DNA of 64,000 nucleotides from Mikania micrantha. Taxonomy: Eukaryota; Streptophyta; Magnoliopsida; Asterales; Asteraceae. Below the pieces are notes generated by a model that saw only the letters and a list, made by a program, of their open reading frames with translations, ran no database searches and was not told where the DNA came from. The stretch covers positions 63,592,593 through 63,656,592 of the forward strand of contig CM018685.1 of the NCBI GenBank assembly GCA_009363875.1, read 5' to 3'. The translations under genes were made by a program, and so were the position numbers. This document shows, in pieces, positions 10,785 through 22,700 of the stretch; position 1 is the stretch's first letter; each line of letters starts with the position of its first letter.

Positions 10785-13700
10785 CTGTCAAAAATGCATA
10801 TATAATTTGTTATGTTTAAATCAACTAGTCTTTTACTAAAACCTTGGTCACAAACATTCATTCAATATTTCAACTAAATAGAAAACATCTAGCAAACTTG
10901 ACTGGTTGGGTTCCATGATATTAGAGGTGGACAAATTGGGTTTTTTTTAACACGTTCCGGTTCCGGTTTATAAAGTCAATAACCGGTTCCGGTTTTTGAC
11001 TGGTTCCAACCTGATTTTGGCCGATTCTGGTTCGGCTTTTGGCCGGGTAAAGATGAAACCGGTTCCAATTCTGATTTTTCTAAGAATCTGGAACCGTCTG
11101 TGCCTACCGGTTCGGATTGTCGGTTCTAATTCTGGGATTTTTGCCCACCTCTGTGTGATATTAAAAAAATTATGAATTCTAAAAATGGTTTTGATTTTCC
11201 AATAAAATGACATTTAAAATATACAACAACAACAAGCGTACCCAGTAAAAAAATCCCACTTAAAGTGGGGTCTGGGAGGGGAAAGATAAAGACACACCTT
11301 ACCCCTATCTACAAGTAGAATAGAGAGGCTGCTTCGTTAGAGTCCCCTGGCTCAGAAAAACTCGAATTTTTTTTTTTTTTTTGAAACATTTAATGAAAAG
11401 TAGGAGCGTAAAGCATACGGATAAAGCACTAACGTTTTAAACTTAAACAGATAAGCAGGTAAGCAGTTAAGCACTAACCACATAGGTCATCGAGCCAGAC
11501 TAAAACAAACCAACAGAGAAACCAAACCCATAACCCATTATGACATTAAAGCAAATCAAACAAAAACAAGCATGAAGTATCATACACAAACAAACATACC
11601 CCCATCCCGCAAGCCTGCATATAACACATATAATCTCCTATCCAATAACCCATTATGACATTTAAGCAATCAAACAAAAACAAGCATATAGTATCATACA
11701 CAAACAAACATACCCCCATCCCGCAAGCATGCATATAACACATATAATCTCCTATCTTAAATCCCAAAAACAGCAAAGATTTAACCCACAACCCCAACCC
11801 GCAAGCATGCATATAACACATATAGACTCATATCATATATCCCAAAACTAGCAAAGAAATAGCAACAACGACGATCCCTAGAAAAAGCTCTATGTATCTT
11901 GCACCTTTATTCTTCGCCTCCACGTACTCCTATCATAGATCATGTCCTCAGAGAGGTGTAACTCTGTCAAATCCTGTCGAATCTGCTCATCCCATGTCAA
12001 CCTCGGTCTACCCCTTCCTCTTTTACCCTCCACGATGAGAAGTTCTACTTTCCGAACAGGTGCCGACTGGCTTCTTCTCCTCACATGCCCAAACCATCTC
12101 AATCTTCCCTCCCTAACCTTGTCCGAGATGTTTGCCACCTGTAGTCTTTCCCGGAAGACTTCGTTCCTTATCCGATCAAGCCTTGTGTGACCGCACATCC
12201 ATCTCAGCATCCTCATCTCTGCTGTCTCAAGCTTTCTTGCTTGGTTCTTCTTAATCGGCCAACAATCTGTGCCGTACATCATTGCTGGTCTGATCGCCGC
12301 TCTATAAAATTTACCTTTAAGTTTTTCTGGAATCTTCTTGTCACATATGATGCTCGTTGCTGCTCTCCACTTTTTCCAACCTGCCTGGACTCGATGCGCT
12401 ATGTCACTGTCAATGTCCCCATCGCCTTGTATAAACGATCCTAGGTACTTGAACTTTGACGTCCTTGGCACCTCTTGTCCTCCAATAGTCACATGATCAT
12501 CTTCATCTTCCACGTTTGCTCCGCTAAACTGGCAATGTAGGTACTCCGTTTTTGTCCTACTTATGCGCAAGCCTCTCTGCTCTAAAGCGGTTCGCCACTC
12601 TTCTAATCGAACATTTAGCTCGTCTTTTGTTTCTGCTACTAAGACAATGTCATCCGCGAAAAGCATACACCAAGGGATATGAGCCTGGATATACCTCGAC
12701 AGTTCATCTAGAATAACCGCAAAAAGGAAGGGACTTAATGCCGATCCTTGGTGTAGTCCCACCTCCACTGGGAAGAAGTCTGTGTCTCCCACCGGTGCTC
12801 TGACACTAGTTTTAGCATAGAATATATGGATGTTAAATTGTTAATATTAAACATAGAATAGTGCATTATAAAGTTACTAGCTTATAAACCCATGTGTAAC
12901 GTACACGGTTAGAATACAAAGCTGAAAAAAATTATTAAAGTGTAACAAATTTAAATGACTAAATTACATATTGTTACATACAATAAGCAACAATATAAAG
13001 TTATAACAAAAGTTCATAAATGTTTAAATACTTTTTTGTATACAATATTTGTTTTTATATTTATAACCTTACTATCTTTGCATAAAATTATAGTAGTTTC
13101 AAACATTATATACTTATTAAAGCATTATAAAAAATAAAATTAATGAAAAATTAACGTAAAATATGATGACATACACAAGAGTAGTCTGTACACATATCAC
13201 TATTTTAGATTGTTCTTACAATAATTTCAAACTTCTCTCTTATTTAAATTATTATATATTAAAGAGTAAATTACCGAGATGGTTCCTATGGTTTGTTAGT
13301 ATTTTACTTTTGATCCCTAAGTTTCATTAATTACCCATATGGTCCCTAAGATTTGACATTTGTAACCCATATAGTCTTTATGTGAAGGTAATTTGGTTAA
13401 TTATATGAGGTTAACTTGGTGATCTAAGGACTAAGAGTGAAATACTAGCAAATCACAAGGACCATATCGGTAATTTACTCTATATTAAATAATAACATTA
13501 AATAATAAATATAGCTGTAACAATTGTAAATTAAAAAAAATATTTTTATGACGATAAAAGATATATTAATATTAAAAATACACTCTTTTCAAAAAACCAA
13601 ATTATTATAAATATGAAATAGACAAAAATACTTTTATAGACGAAATGTTTAAAAAAAAACTAATCTTTGAAAAAAGCAGTGTTTAAAAAATTAAATTATT

Positions 13701-16700
13701 ATTTTATTAAATAAAGTATTAACTATATGAAATTTTAATCAAATTTTTATAATAAAATTTACCTTATACTATATTTTCATTGGTAACTATATATTATAAT
13801 TTAATTAACCAATGTAATAGACAGTGCATTAAGCTAGTAAATGTATATATCCATATGTATTTGTTTCGTGCATCTTTTTTTTACTAAATATCGTAAATAC
13901 TTTTTTTTTTCTCATTTTCCTTCAATCAAATATTAATGATTTTATTCAACTTGGTAAATAATATAATTACAATATACGTTATTATATATATTTTTATAAA
14001 TTATTGAATGAGTTAATTTAAAATTTTAAATAAGGTCTATAAAGATTAATTTATTTGAAAATTTAAATAATTTTAAGTCTCATTTAATTAAATTTTAAAA
14101 ACTTAATTTAATATACTTAATAAATGTAGTTAATTCATGTTTATTTATTCATTGAGATGTGCGGTAATGACAAGTGACAAAAAAGAAGATTTTTGTTTAT
14201 TAGTATAATAAGATTTCATACATTATTCACTCTAACACATACCTTGAACCATTGTAGTTCACGTTGCATTTGTAGAGCTGCACCTGGTGCACTTGACCTG
14301 AGATCATAAGTAGTTTCATCCTTAGTTCCTCCAACCATATTCGCAGCCAAGTGCAAGGCATTGTTATAAGATGTATCAATTTGGTCCAGCAAAAGATGGC
14401 GTTGCGTCGTGATCTGATATATTAGGTTAAAAACATTGGCCTTACGATTCGAAATCGCGATTTGAAACACGCCATGTTTGTTAGCATTCACCAAATAAAT
14501 TGCATCTGGGATGGAAATCAATATCTCTTCAACAACCTCAACATTCCCCATTGCTGCTGCAGCTTGTAATGGTTGTCCAATAAGATCTCTTATCCTTTTG
14601 CTATCCAGTTTTGCTATTTCACCACAAATGAATCTAAGGAGTTGAAGAGCTTGAGTATGCATCACTTTTTTCTTTTGGATCTGCTTGATCTCTGGAACTA
14701 CAATTCGTGAATCATTATGCCTCTTTAATCTTAACGTTTGTTCTGTGTATATTTTTTTAAAAAAATTTAACAATGTACTCATTATATTTATGAAAAACTA
14801 TAAGTGAGCAAACCTTAACCATTAACCGAAATTAATTGATAAGTGATAACCTAATCATCATCGAACCGAGTTAGCCAATAACCGAAATTAACCAACGGTT
14901 ATGGTCCGAAAATTTTGATTAACCGACAACTTGGTTATGGTTTTGTTAAGTGTAGAGGTGCGCAAATCGGGTTTTTTTTGGAACCGGTTCTGGTTAACAA
15001 AGTCAAGAACCAGTTCCGGTTTCAGATTTTGACCGGTTTTTGGCCGGTTCTGGCTTGGTTTTTGGCCGGGTACAAGTGGAACCAATTCCACTTTTTACGG
15101 TTCTGGTTCTAATTTGTCTGAAAAACCGGACCCGTTTGTACCCACTGGTTCGGGTATGACCGGTTCCGGTTCGGGTTGTCGGTTTCGTTCTTGGTTCGGG
15201 TATGACCGGTTCCGGTTCGGGTTGTCGGTTTCATTCTTTTGCCCACCTCTAGTTAAGGGTGTCCCATAATCGAACCGAACTGATACAATCTTTCATCTCC
15301 TTGATAGTTGTTTGCTTGATTTATGGGTATAATGATTCAATCATAGTCGATGTTATTAAATTACATATCAGCTTTGTTAATTAACTGAATTAATCAATAC
15401 CGATCCAAAACAACCTTATAACTGGTTAACCGTTTTCATTTAGTTCAAATTTGAGCTTGGTTTTGAGCTTGATAAATTAACCAAAACCGACTTAATAACC
15501 GATTAACCGAAACCGAAGTTTGTTATGGTTACGGTTAAAGAAACCTTATAATCAAATCTAGCGGTTATGGTTATGGTTGACCATTCTCAAGTTGATATCA
15601 TAGGTTGAAGTTGTAAAACCAATCTTTTTGAGAAATGCAATGCAAGAATATAACGTGATGATAAGTGGCTGAATTTACAAAAGTTGCCGGCGAGTTGCCA
15701 AAATACTGAGCTCCAATTTGTCTCTGCCTTATAACCTGACCAGAGGATATATAAATGCACAATATTAGGAAATAATTTTGACAAATTTTATAAATAAATC
15801 AAACTAATATATATTATTGTAATACTTGTCATAACAAACTATCAATTTTCTTATTTTGTTAAATTGGACTACTCAACAAAGATGTTAAATTATAATGTAT
15901 GACCATAAATAAGTTTATAGTTTAACTCTTTTAATTGTTTAACTCTTTAAGATTAAGTTATCATATTCATCACGTTTGCAGTGCACACATATAATGTATA
16001 TGCGTGTCGGCCCTCGAAAACAAAAGTAAAATTACACTAATTTTAACGTTATACATTGGATTGGTCAGTTAATCAGACGCCGTGAGTCATTGGAAGTAAC
16101 CTTTCTATTTCTATAGGTTAATTAACATCTTACCCTCCTTGTATATTGATACTGTATGATACAATCTATAAATCATGTGTATTTAATTATTTATAATCAA
16201 ATTGCAGAATGCAGGAGAATAATTATAGGTACCTTTTTCTGCTTCCTCAGTAGGATTCTCGATATCGCAAGTATTTTTATAATAGCGGATGGGCCTTTCC
16301 AGTTCAACGGATGGTAAATCTGCATTTCATTAGAAATCCATATAAATAAATTTATTTGGATAAATAATTAATATATTTTAGGTTAAAATATGTAGCAATT
16401 TAAATAGAATTAGTTGAGATTAAAGGTGGCCAAAATACCTGGAACCGGAACCAAAAACCCGAACTGGAACCGGTCGTACCTGAACCGGTGGATACGGGCG
16501 GTTCCGGGTTTTCAGAGAAATTGGAACCGGAACCGAAAAAAGCGGAACCAGTAAAAAACCGGTTGGAACTGGCCAAAAACCGGAACCGGAACCAGAATCG
16601 GTTCTTGACTTTGTTAACCGGAACCGGAAACGTTTGGAACCGGAACCGGTTCTGATTCAAAAAATAACCCGGTTTGGCAACCGGCCCGTTTATAAACCAA

Positions 16701-19700
16701 AATTAAATTTGTAAACACCCAATTTGTTATATGAAGCCTATTTATAAGACCGATTAAGGTTTGGCTAAAAAGTCATAAAACCATAAAAAGTGTGAGAATG
16801 AATTTCAATCATTGAATTTGGATTTGAAGGGCTATAAATTTGCCATATCAAAAAGAGATTTTAAAAGGAAATTAAAATGGTTGAAAGAGTATAATAGGTA
16901 TTGCAACCATTGTTGACTTTTTATAACTTTTTATTTTTTTCAAAAGTTCATAACTTTTTCATATGTAATTATTTTATAAAAAATACTACAGTATAATATC
17001 AAGAATTTTTCAATATTTCCAACGAGCATAATATTGATACATAAAAAACAATTAATTTAGGTGTTGTATTCAACTGAGTGTTTTTATAGCGTTATTTAAT
17101 ATCTTTTAAGAAACTGGTTGTTTACGGTGTTTTTTCGTAGGTGTCACTGGCCCAAGTTAGTGACTTGATCCACATACCCTTGCTAGGTTCGGCGGTAACA
17201 GTGGTTCGGCCAGCAGGGTTCGTTTCATGCAAAGGTTTAGTGGTCGCGGCTGGATTCGGTGATGAAGCAATGGTTCGCTAGTCGAGAGATTCGGTGGTTG
17301 AGGGGGGTTCGTTCCCTTTGGCCGAGGTTCGGCTCACCCATCCTCCAAGCAACCTGCACCAGGTTCGATCAAGGTGGTTCGGGTGTGAAAGGTTCGCCTC
17401 CCTGAGTTCACAGCCATAGGTTCGGGGACACATGCAGGGTTCGTGGGTGATGGTAGCTGGCAAGGGTAAAGGTTCAGCCAACCTACCCTCGTACGAACCT
17501 GCTGTAACATCATCACCACCAATTTTCCCTGCAACATGTAAGCTTAACCTGGTTTCCCTACCCATGTAGTAGCTCGGTTCAAGCTTAGGACTAGTCGAAT
17601 GTTTCAAGTGGTGGCTGCCTTAACCGATGGTGGACTAAGTGCGAACCAAGGACAAAAACCCTAGTTTTTCTAATATTAAAACTTCAGTACCTTGAAATCA
17701 GTTGAACAAATGCACAGATCAGTTGTACTTTATGGTAGAGGAGATTGAGAGCTTCGTGTAGACACCAAAAACGCGTGATTTTGTCAAGAAACGAGCGAGT
17801 TATGATCGTTTGAAGGGTGATTATTCTAGAGAGAGAAAACTGCGTTTGAGAGAGTTTAGAGAGAGAAAGAGATGAGAAAAATGGGATTAAAAGCCTCCTT
17901 TGGGCTTTAAATACCCCGAGGGTATTCGGGTTCGTTTCGGTTGCTCGGTTTTCGTCTCCGTTGCGTTTCCGGATCGTAACGCGCACGTTTTTGTAATTTA
18001 ATTAAAATAATTTATTTTAAATGTTTGGAAGTTGGTTATTTCTAGTAATTTATTAAATATCATATTTCTGGAAATATTTATCGTAATTTATTAAAACCCT
18101 CGAGACTTTTAAATTGCATAAGAAAGGCCAAAACTAAAACTAGGATTACTTTTGAAAACTATACTTATGTAAGCTTGAAAACTTAAACTCAAAAGGTTAC
18201 CTACACTTGTATGCTTGAAATACTTGAAGTACTTGAATGCTTGATAAACTTGAAATGTTTGAAACAATGGAATGCTCGATATGCTTGAAATACTTGAAAC
18301 ACTTGAATGCTTGATAAACTTGAAATGCTCAGACAACAGGCTGATTGACCATCGCGTCTTGACATTGGTCAAGCCCTACTAGTCATCAGTTAAACTATGA
18401 GAATGCTTTAAACTTGTATGCTTAAGCTATAGGACATCGTAAGACAGACTGTTGGCCATCGCGTCTTGACATTGGTCAAGCCCTACTAGTCATCAGTGTT
18501 CTTCGTTGTCGGACATCGTAAGACCGACTGTTGGCCATCGCGTCTTGACATTGGTCAAGCCCTACTAGTCATCAGTGTTCTTCGTTGTCGGACATCGTAA
18601 GACCGACTGTTGGCCATCGCGTCTTGACATTGGTCAAGCCCTACTAGTCATCAGTGCTCTTCGTTGTTAGGGTCATGTAAGGTAGACTGATTGGCCGACG
18701 AGTCTTGACAGTGGTCAAGCCATACTAGTCATTCAGTGATCTTCTTGATTCCTCCATGGGTATGACGAGTGACTAGAATGATTTTGGTCTCTTCTAGCTG
18801 ACTTTGTGTCTTCTTGAGGATTCCTCTATCAAAACACGTCACGAGTCATATTTAGGACCGTTATGGATGGACGCTGAATTCCTTAGGGTGCTCAGTTGTC
18901 CATAATGGTGCCTCTCAAACTTGATACTCAAAGGCTACTTTGTGCGTGTTGAATGGTAGGTAAGACGCTTAATTATCATTAGCATCAATGTCCTATGTGG
19001 TTTTGTATGTGGTGGGACAGCGTCTGGGCGGGTTGTAGGCTCGACTCAGGGGTATGCCCTATATATAAGCTAGGGGTGTGCGTGGTTCGGTTCGGTGCGG
19101 TTATGACCATTTCCATAACCAAAACCGCAACTTCGGTTAATTCTAAATCCTTAACCATAACCATAACCAATTGATCGGTTAACCACTAATCGGTTAACCA
19201 CCGGTTACGGCTCGGTTTCGGTTAAATTCGGTTAATAGTGGAATTGTTGAAAAACTAAGAAAAACTTGTAAATATGCTTGTGAATTATAGATATGTTAAT
19301 GATGAAAATCTTAGTAAAACTTGTAAAACTTTCTATTTACTGAAAATGTGTGAAAAAAAGTATAACCACATAAGCTTTGATTCATTTTTTATTATATTTA
19401 GTCTCACATATAATCTATAATATTTTCATATAGTAAAAAGTAAAGATTCATCTTCTATACTTGACTTGCACTATAACTTTTTAAAAAAAAAACATACAAA
19501 CATATAAATATTAAAAAAACAAATATACATTATTCGGTTCGGTTCGGTTAAAGTCGGTTAATGACTAGCCTTAACCATAACCATAACCGAATGGTTCGGT
19601 TAATGGCTTTGCTTAACCATAACCGTCAGTTAAAGTCGGTTTCGGTTAAATCGGTTATGGTTCGGTGCGGTTATCGGTTATTTTTCGGTTATGGTTATAT

Positions 19701-22700
19701 TATGCTCACCCCTAATATAAGCATACCGAGCTGGATGATACAGGTGATGTTAATGAGATTAAGGTTGTTACATGAGGGATTTAGGAATGCTATTGGGTTG
19801 ATATCATAAACTTTTAAACAGGATGCTTGAAACTACGATGTATTTAAATGGTAGGTAAAATGATTAACTATCATTAACAACAATGTCCTATGTGACTTAG
19901 TATGTGGTGGGACGACGTCTGGGCGGGTTGTAGGCTCGACTCAGGGGTATGCCCTATATATAAGCATACCGAGTTGGATGATACATGTGTTGTTAATGAG
20001 GTTAAGGTTTTACCGAGAAGGTTTACAAAACTATTTTTCAAATACTAAAACTCTATGAACTCACCAACCATTGTGTTGACTTTGTTTTCTTACATGCCTT
20101 CTCTGGTGACGTACATGATTAAGCTAAGGCTAAGGAATGCACACTAGGATGCACAGTTAGAGGACCTAGTATACTCTGAAAAGCACATATTTTGATGAAC
20201 GCTGTGAAGCTATTTTGATATCTTGTTCCAACACAAGATAGAAAACACTTGACTCTTTTGATAGGTTTACTTAGTTAGATTACTAAACATTGATATTGTA
20301 ACTTAACTTTGTAATCCTAGTTTAATGCTTATTGTGCTTTAGTTATTCTTAACATTGATGCTATGTAAACAATCTGATCATCACGATTATCACTCACGAT
20401 ATCGCGTCCCGGGAACCTTCCGCCCGACGGGCAACACGATCTGGCCCGCCGGCTCGGGGTGTGACAGTAGGTTAATGAAACTTAGCATTTTATGGTGTTT
20501 TTTGAATGCTCATAAAACACTTTGTTGTTTTTTACTAAATAAACAAAAAGGATAACGGATTTTTATGGTGTTTATTTTATGTCCCTTCTAAATTTTTCTC
20601 AGATTACAATATTTTATGGCGTTTTTATCTTGAAAATACACATGGTGTTTTCATTCAGCAAATGTACATATTGTTGAATACATACATTCGTTTTATTTTG
20701 TAAATAACGTGGTGTTCTGCGAAATTTGGTGTTTTATCGTAACTGCATGAAAACTAAACATTTTATGGTTTTTTTGATGTTCATAAAATTACTTGTTTTA
20801 CAGTGTTTTTTAATGAATAAACAAAAAAGAAAAACGATTCTTTATGGTGTTTTTCTATATGTTTTTTCTTATGTTCACAAATTTCTACGAATAATAATGT
20901 TTTATGGTGTTTTATCTTGAAAATACATGCTGTATTTTTATTCAGCAAATACCATGGTTGTAAAAGTCGCTAGACGCTAGTCGGGCAGCGAGATACCGCC
21001 TAGGGATTAATCGGCTCTAGGTGGATTGGAAATTTTATATGTAATTTTACAAATATTTATTATATACACACATTAACATCAATAATTTAATATAATACTT
21101 CAAATATATTAAAAAAATAAACTTAAACATACTAAGTCAAGTACTTCAAATTACAAACTTAAACACAAAATTCAAAGTTTAAAGATGGGTTTTGATGTTT
21201 AGTGGTAGGTTTCAATGTATCAGATGTTGGATTTGATGTTTTAGAGATATATTAAGTATTTGGGGTTGAGAAATGTCTCGAATAATCACTTCCTGGGTCT
21301 TTTTTACTCGAAAAAAGCCAAAAAAAACCAAAAAAAGGCAGCCTAGGCCGCCTAGGGCAAAATCGACAAGGTTCTGGTCGCCTAGGCCGGTTTTTACAAC
21401 ACTGGCAAATACACATAAAAAACGTCATAAAATGCCCCTATGTAAAATTACGTAGTTTAAAAACACCAAGTGCAAAATTAAGCATTATTATTTTGTTTAG
21501 TGCTCAAAAACACCATAAAACATTTAGTTTCGTTATGCAAAAACACAATAAAGCAAAAAACATCATAAAATCAAGCACAAATGTGCTTTATGGTGTTTTT
21601 TAATATATTTTATTCGATAATACCATAAAACGAAACTTAAAAAACACCAGGTTTAAACTTAAGTGTTTATGATGTTTTTTGTAATAAAAAACACCATAAA
21701 ATGCTCTGTGGTGTTTTATGTTCTGGTAGTAGTGTTCAAAAACGCCATAGAAACGCAAGTTTCATGAACATCTAGTTTTGTTAATTTTTTTTATATAGCA
21801 ATATTATACTCGTTGAAAAGGTAAAAAAACACTTGATTTTAGGGTGTAATTTTTTTTTGAAAAATATTAACGTGTAAAATAGTTACGAACGTTTAAAAAA
21901 ATGGATAAAGTTGCATGTGACTTGAATGTGCAACCTCATTTTTTATTTTGACATCTATACCATTTAACTTAATGTACACATGTCACTTTCTTGTTGCTTC
22001 TCACAATTTTCAGGGTTTCCACTTTTTTTTTTTTTTTTTAATATCCCTCCCCTCTTATAAGGCCCACTTATTAAAAAAATTTGGCCGGCCATTTATCCCC
22101 ATTATTGCCGCCATCCCTCACTCCCTCGTAAATGAGTTTAAGGAAATCAAAAATTAGGGTTTGGACTGAGCAGTGAGCACGGAGCACCGATGCACCCAGC
22201 AACCGAGCATCGAGCAGACCAGCAGATGAAGACCGAGCAGCCGCAGCCGAGCGCCTGAGCTGCTGAGCAGACTTCTAGACCGCACCATAGGCTGTCGGCT
22301 GCCTTTCTTCTTGTCTTCTTTGGTTCTTCTTCACTTCAGACAATCTTACGTGAGACGAGCACCCAAGTACCCAACACTCCAAGTCTCCAACAGGTTAGTT
22401 CATTTCAAATTCTCAAGTTTCATTTGTAAATTCTAGTTCTCAACGTCTGAATACGTGTGTTGAAATGATTGAATCATTAGAATTTAGATGTTTAATTGCT
22501 TAATTTGCATCCCATTGTCCTAATTCCTAAGTTCCTAATTTGTGTGTTTTAGACTTTTAGTTTGTTTAATTGTTTAAATCCCAATTATAAATGTTAAACT
22601 GTTTAATTGTTTAAATCATTTGTGTGTTTTAGACTTTTAGTTTGTGTGTTTTATTTGCATCCCAAATTCATAACTTTTGAATTCTTGAAATATATGTATT

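Larger units (their letters stand above)
11224..12820 (-). mobile_element. 5'-truncated RTE-type LINE
   Basis: The minus strand holds the C-terminal part of a reverse transcriptase, then a 3' region with the TCTGGGAGGGG/ACACACCTTACCCC wording and a terminal TTGTTGTTG tail, as in plant RTE elements. It is flanked by AATATA. Unit 2 at about 31640 reads straight through the target, which shows insertion after the duplication. Confidence 0.85.
17142..20466 (+). repeat. solo gypsy LTR with inverted promoter segment
   Basis: It starts TGTCACTGG, ends GGTGTGACA and is flanked by GTAGG on both sides (17137-17141, 20467-20471). The right half is collinear with the end of the 46812 LTR (CGTCTGGGC, CCCTATATATAAGC, GAACTCACCAACC, the CCGCCCGACGGG block). 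The left part, to about 18.1 kb, carries the promoter and leader in reverse: its complement reads ACCGAGCAACCGAAACGAAC, a TATTTAAA box and TCTCTCTCTAAACTC. No internal region or second LTR is present. Confidence 0.75.
16752..22059. mobile_element. composite insertion in the large intron of copy 1
   Basis: Unit 2 reads continuously across this point (near 35300, GTTTATAAGGCCCACTT). Unit 1 instead has about 5.3 kb between TTTATAAG and CTTATAAG, probably the target duplication. The core (about 1.5 kb without the nested pieces) is rich in TTTTATGGTGTTTT and its complement in both orientations. It holds a solo LTR and a hAT element. No transposase was seen, and the superfamily is unknown. Confidence 0.5.
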
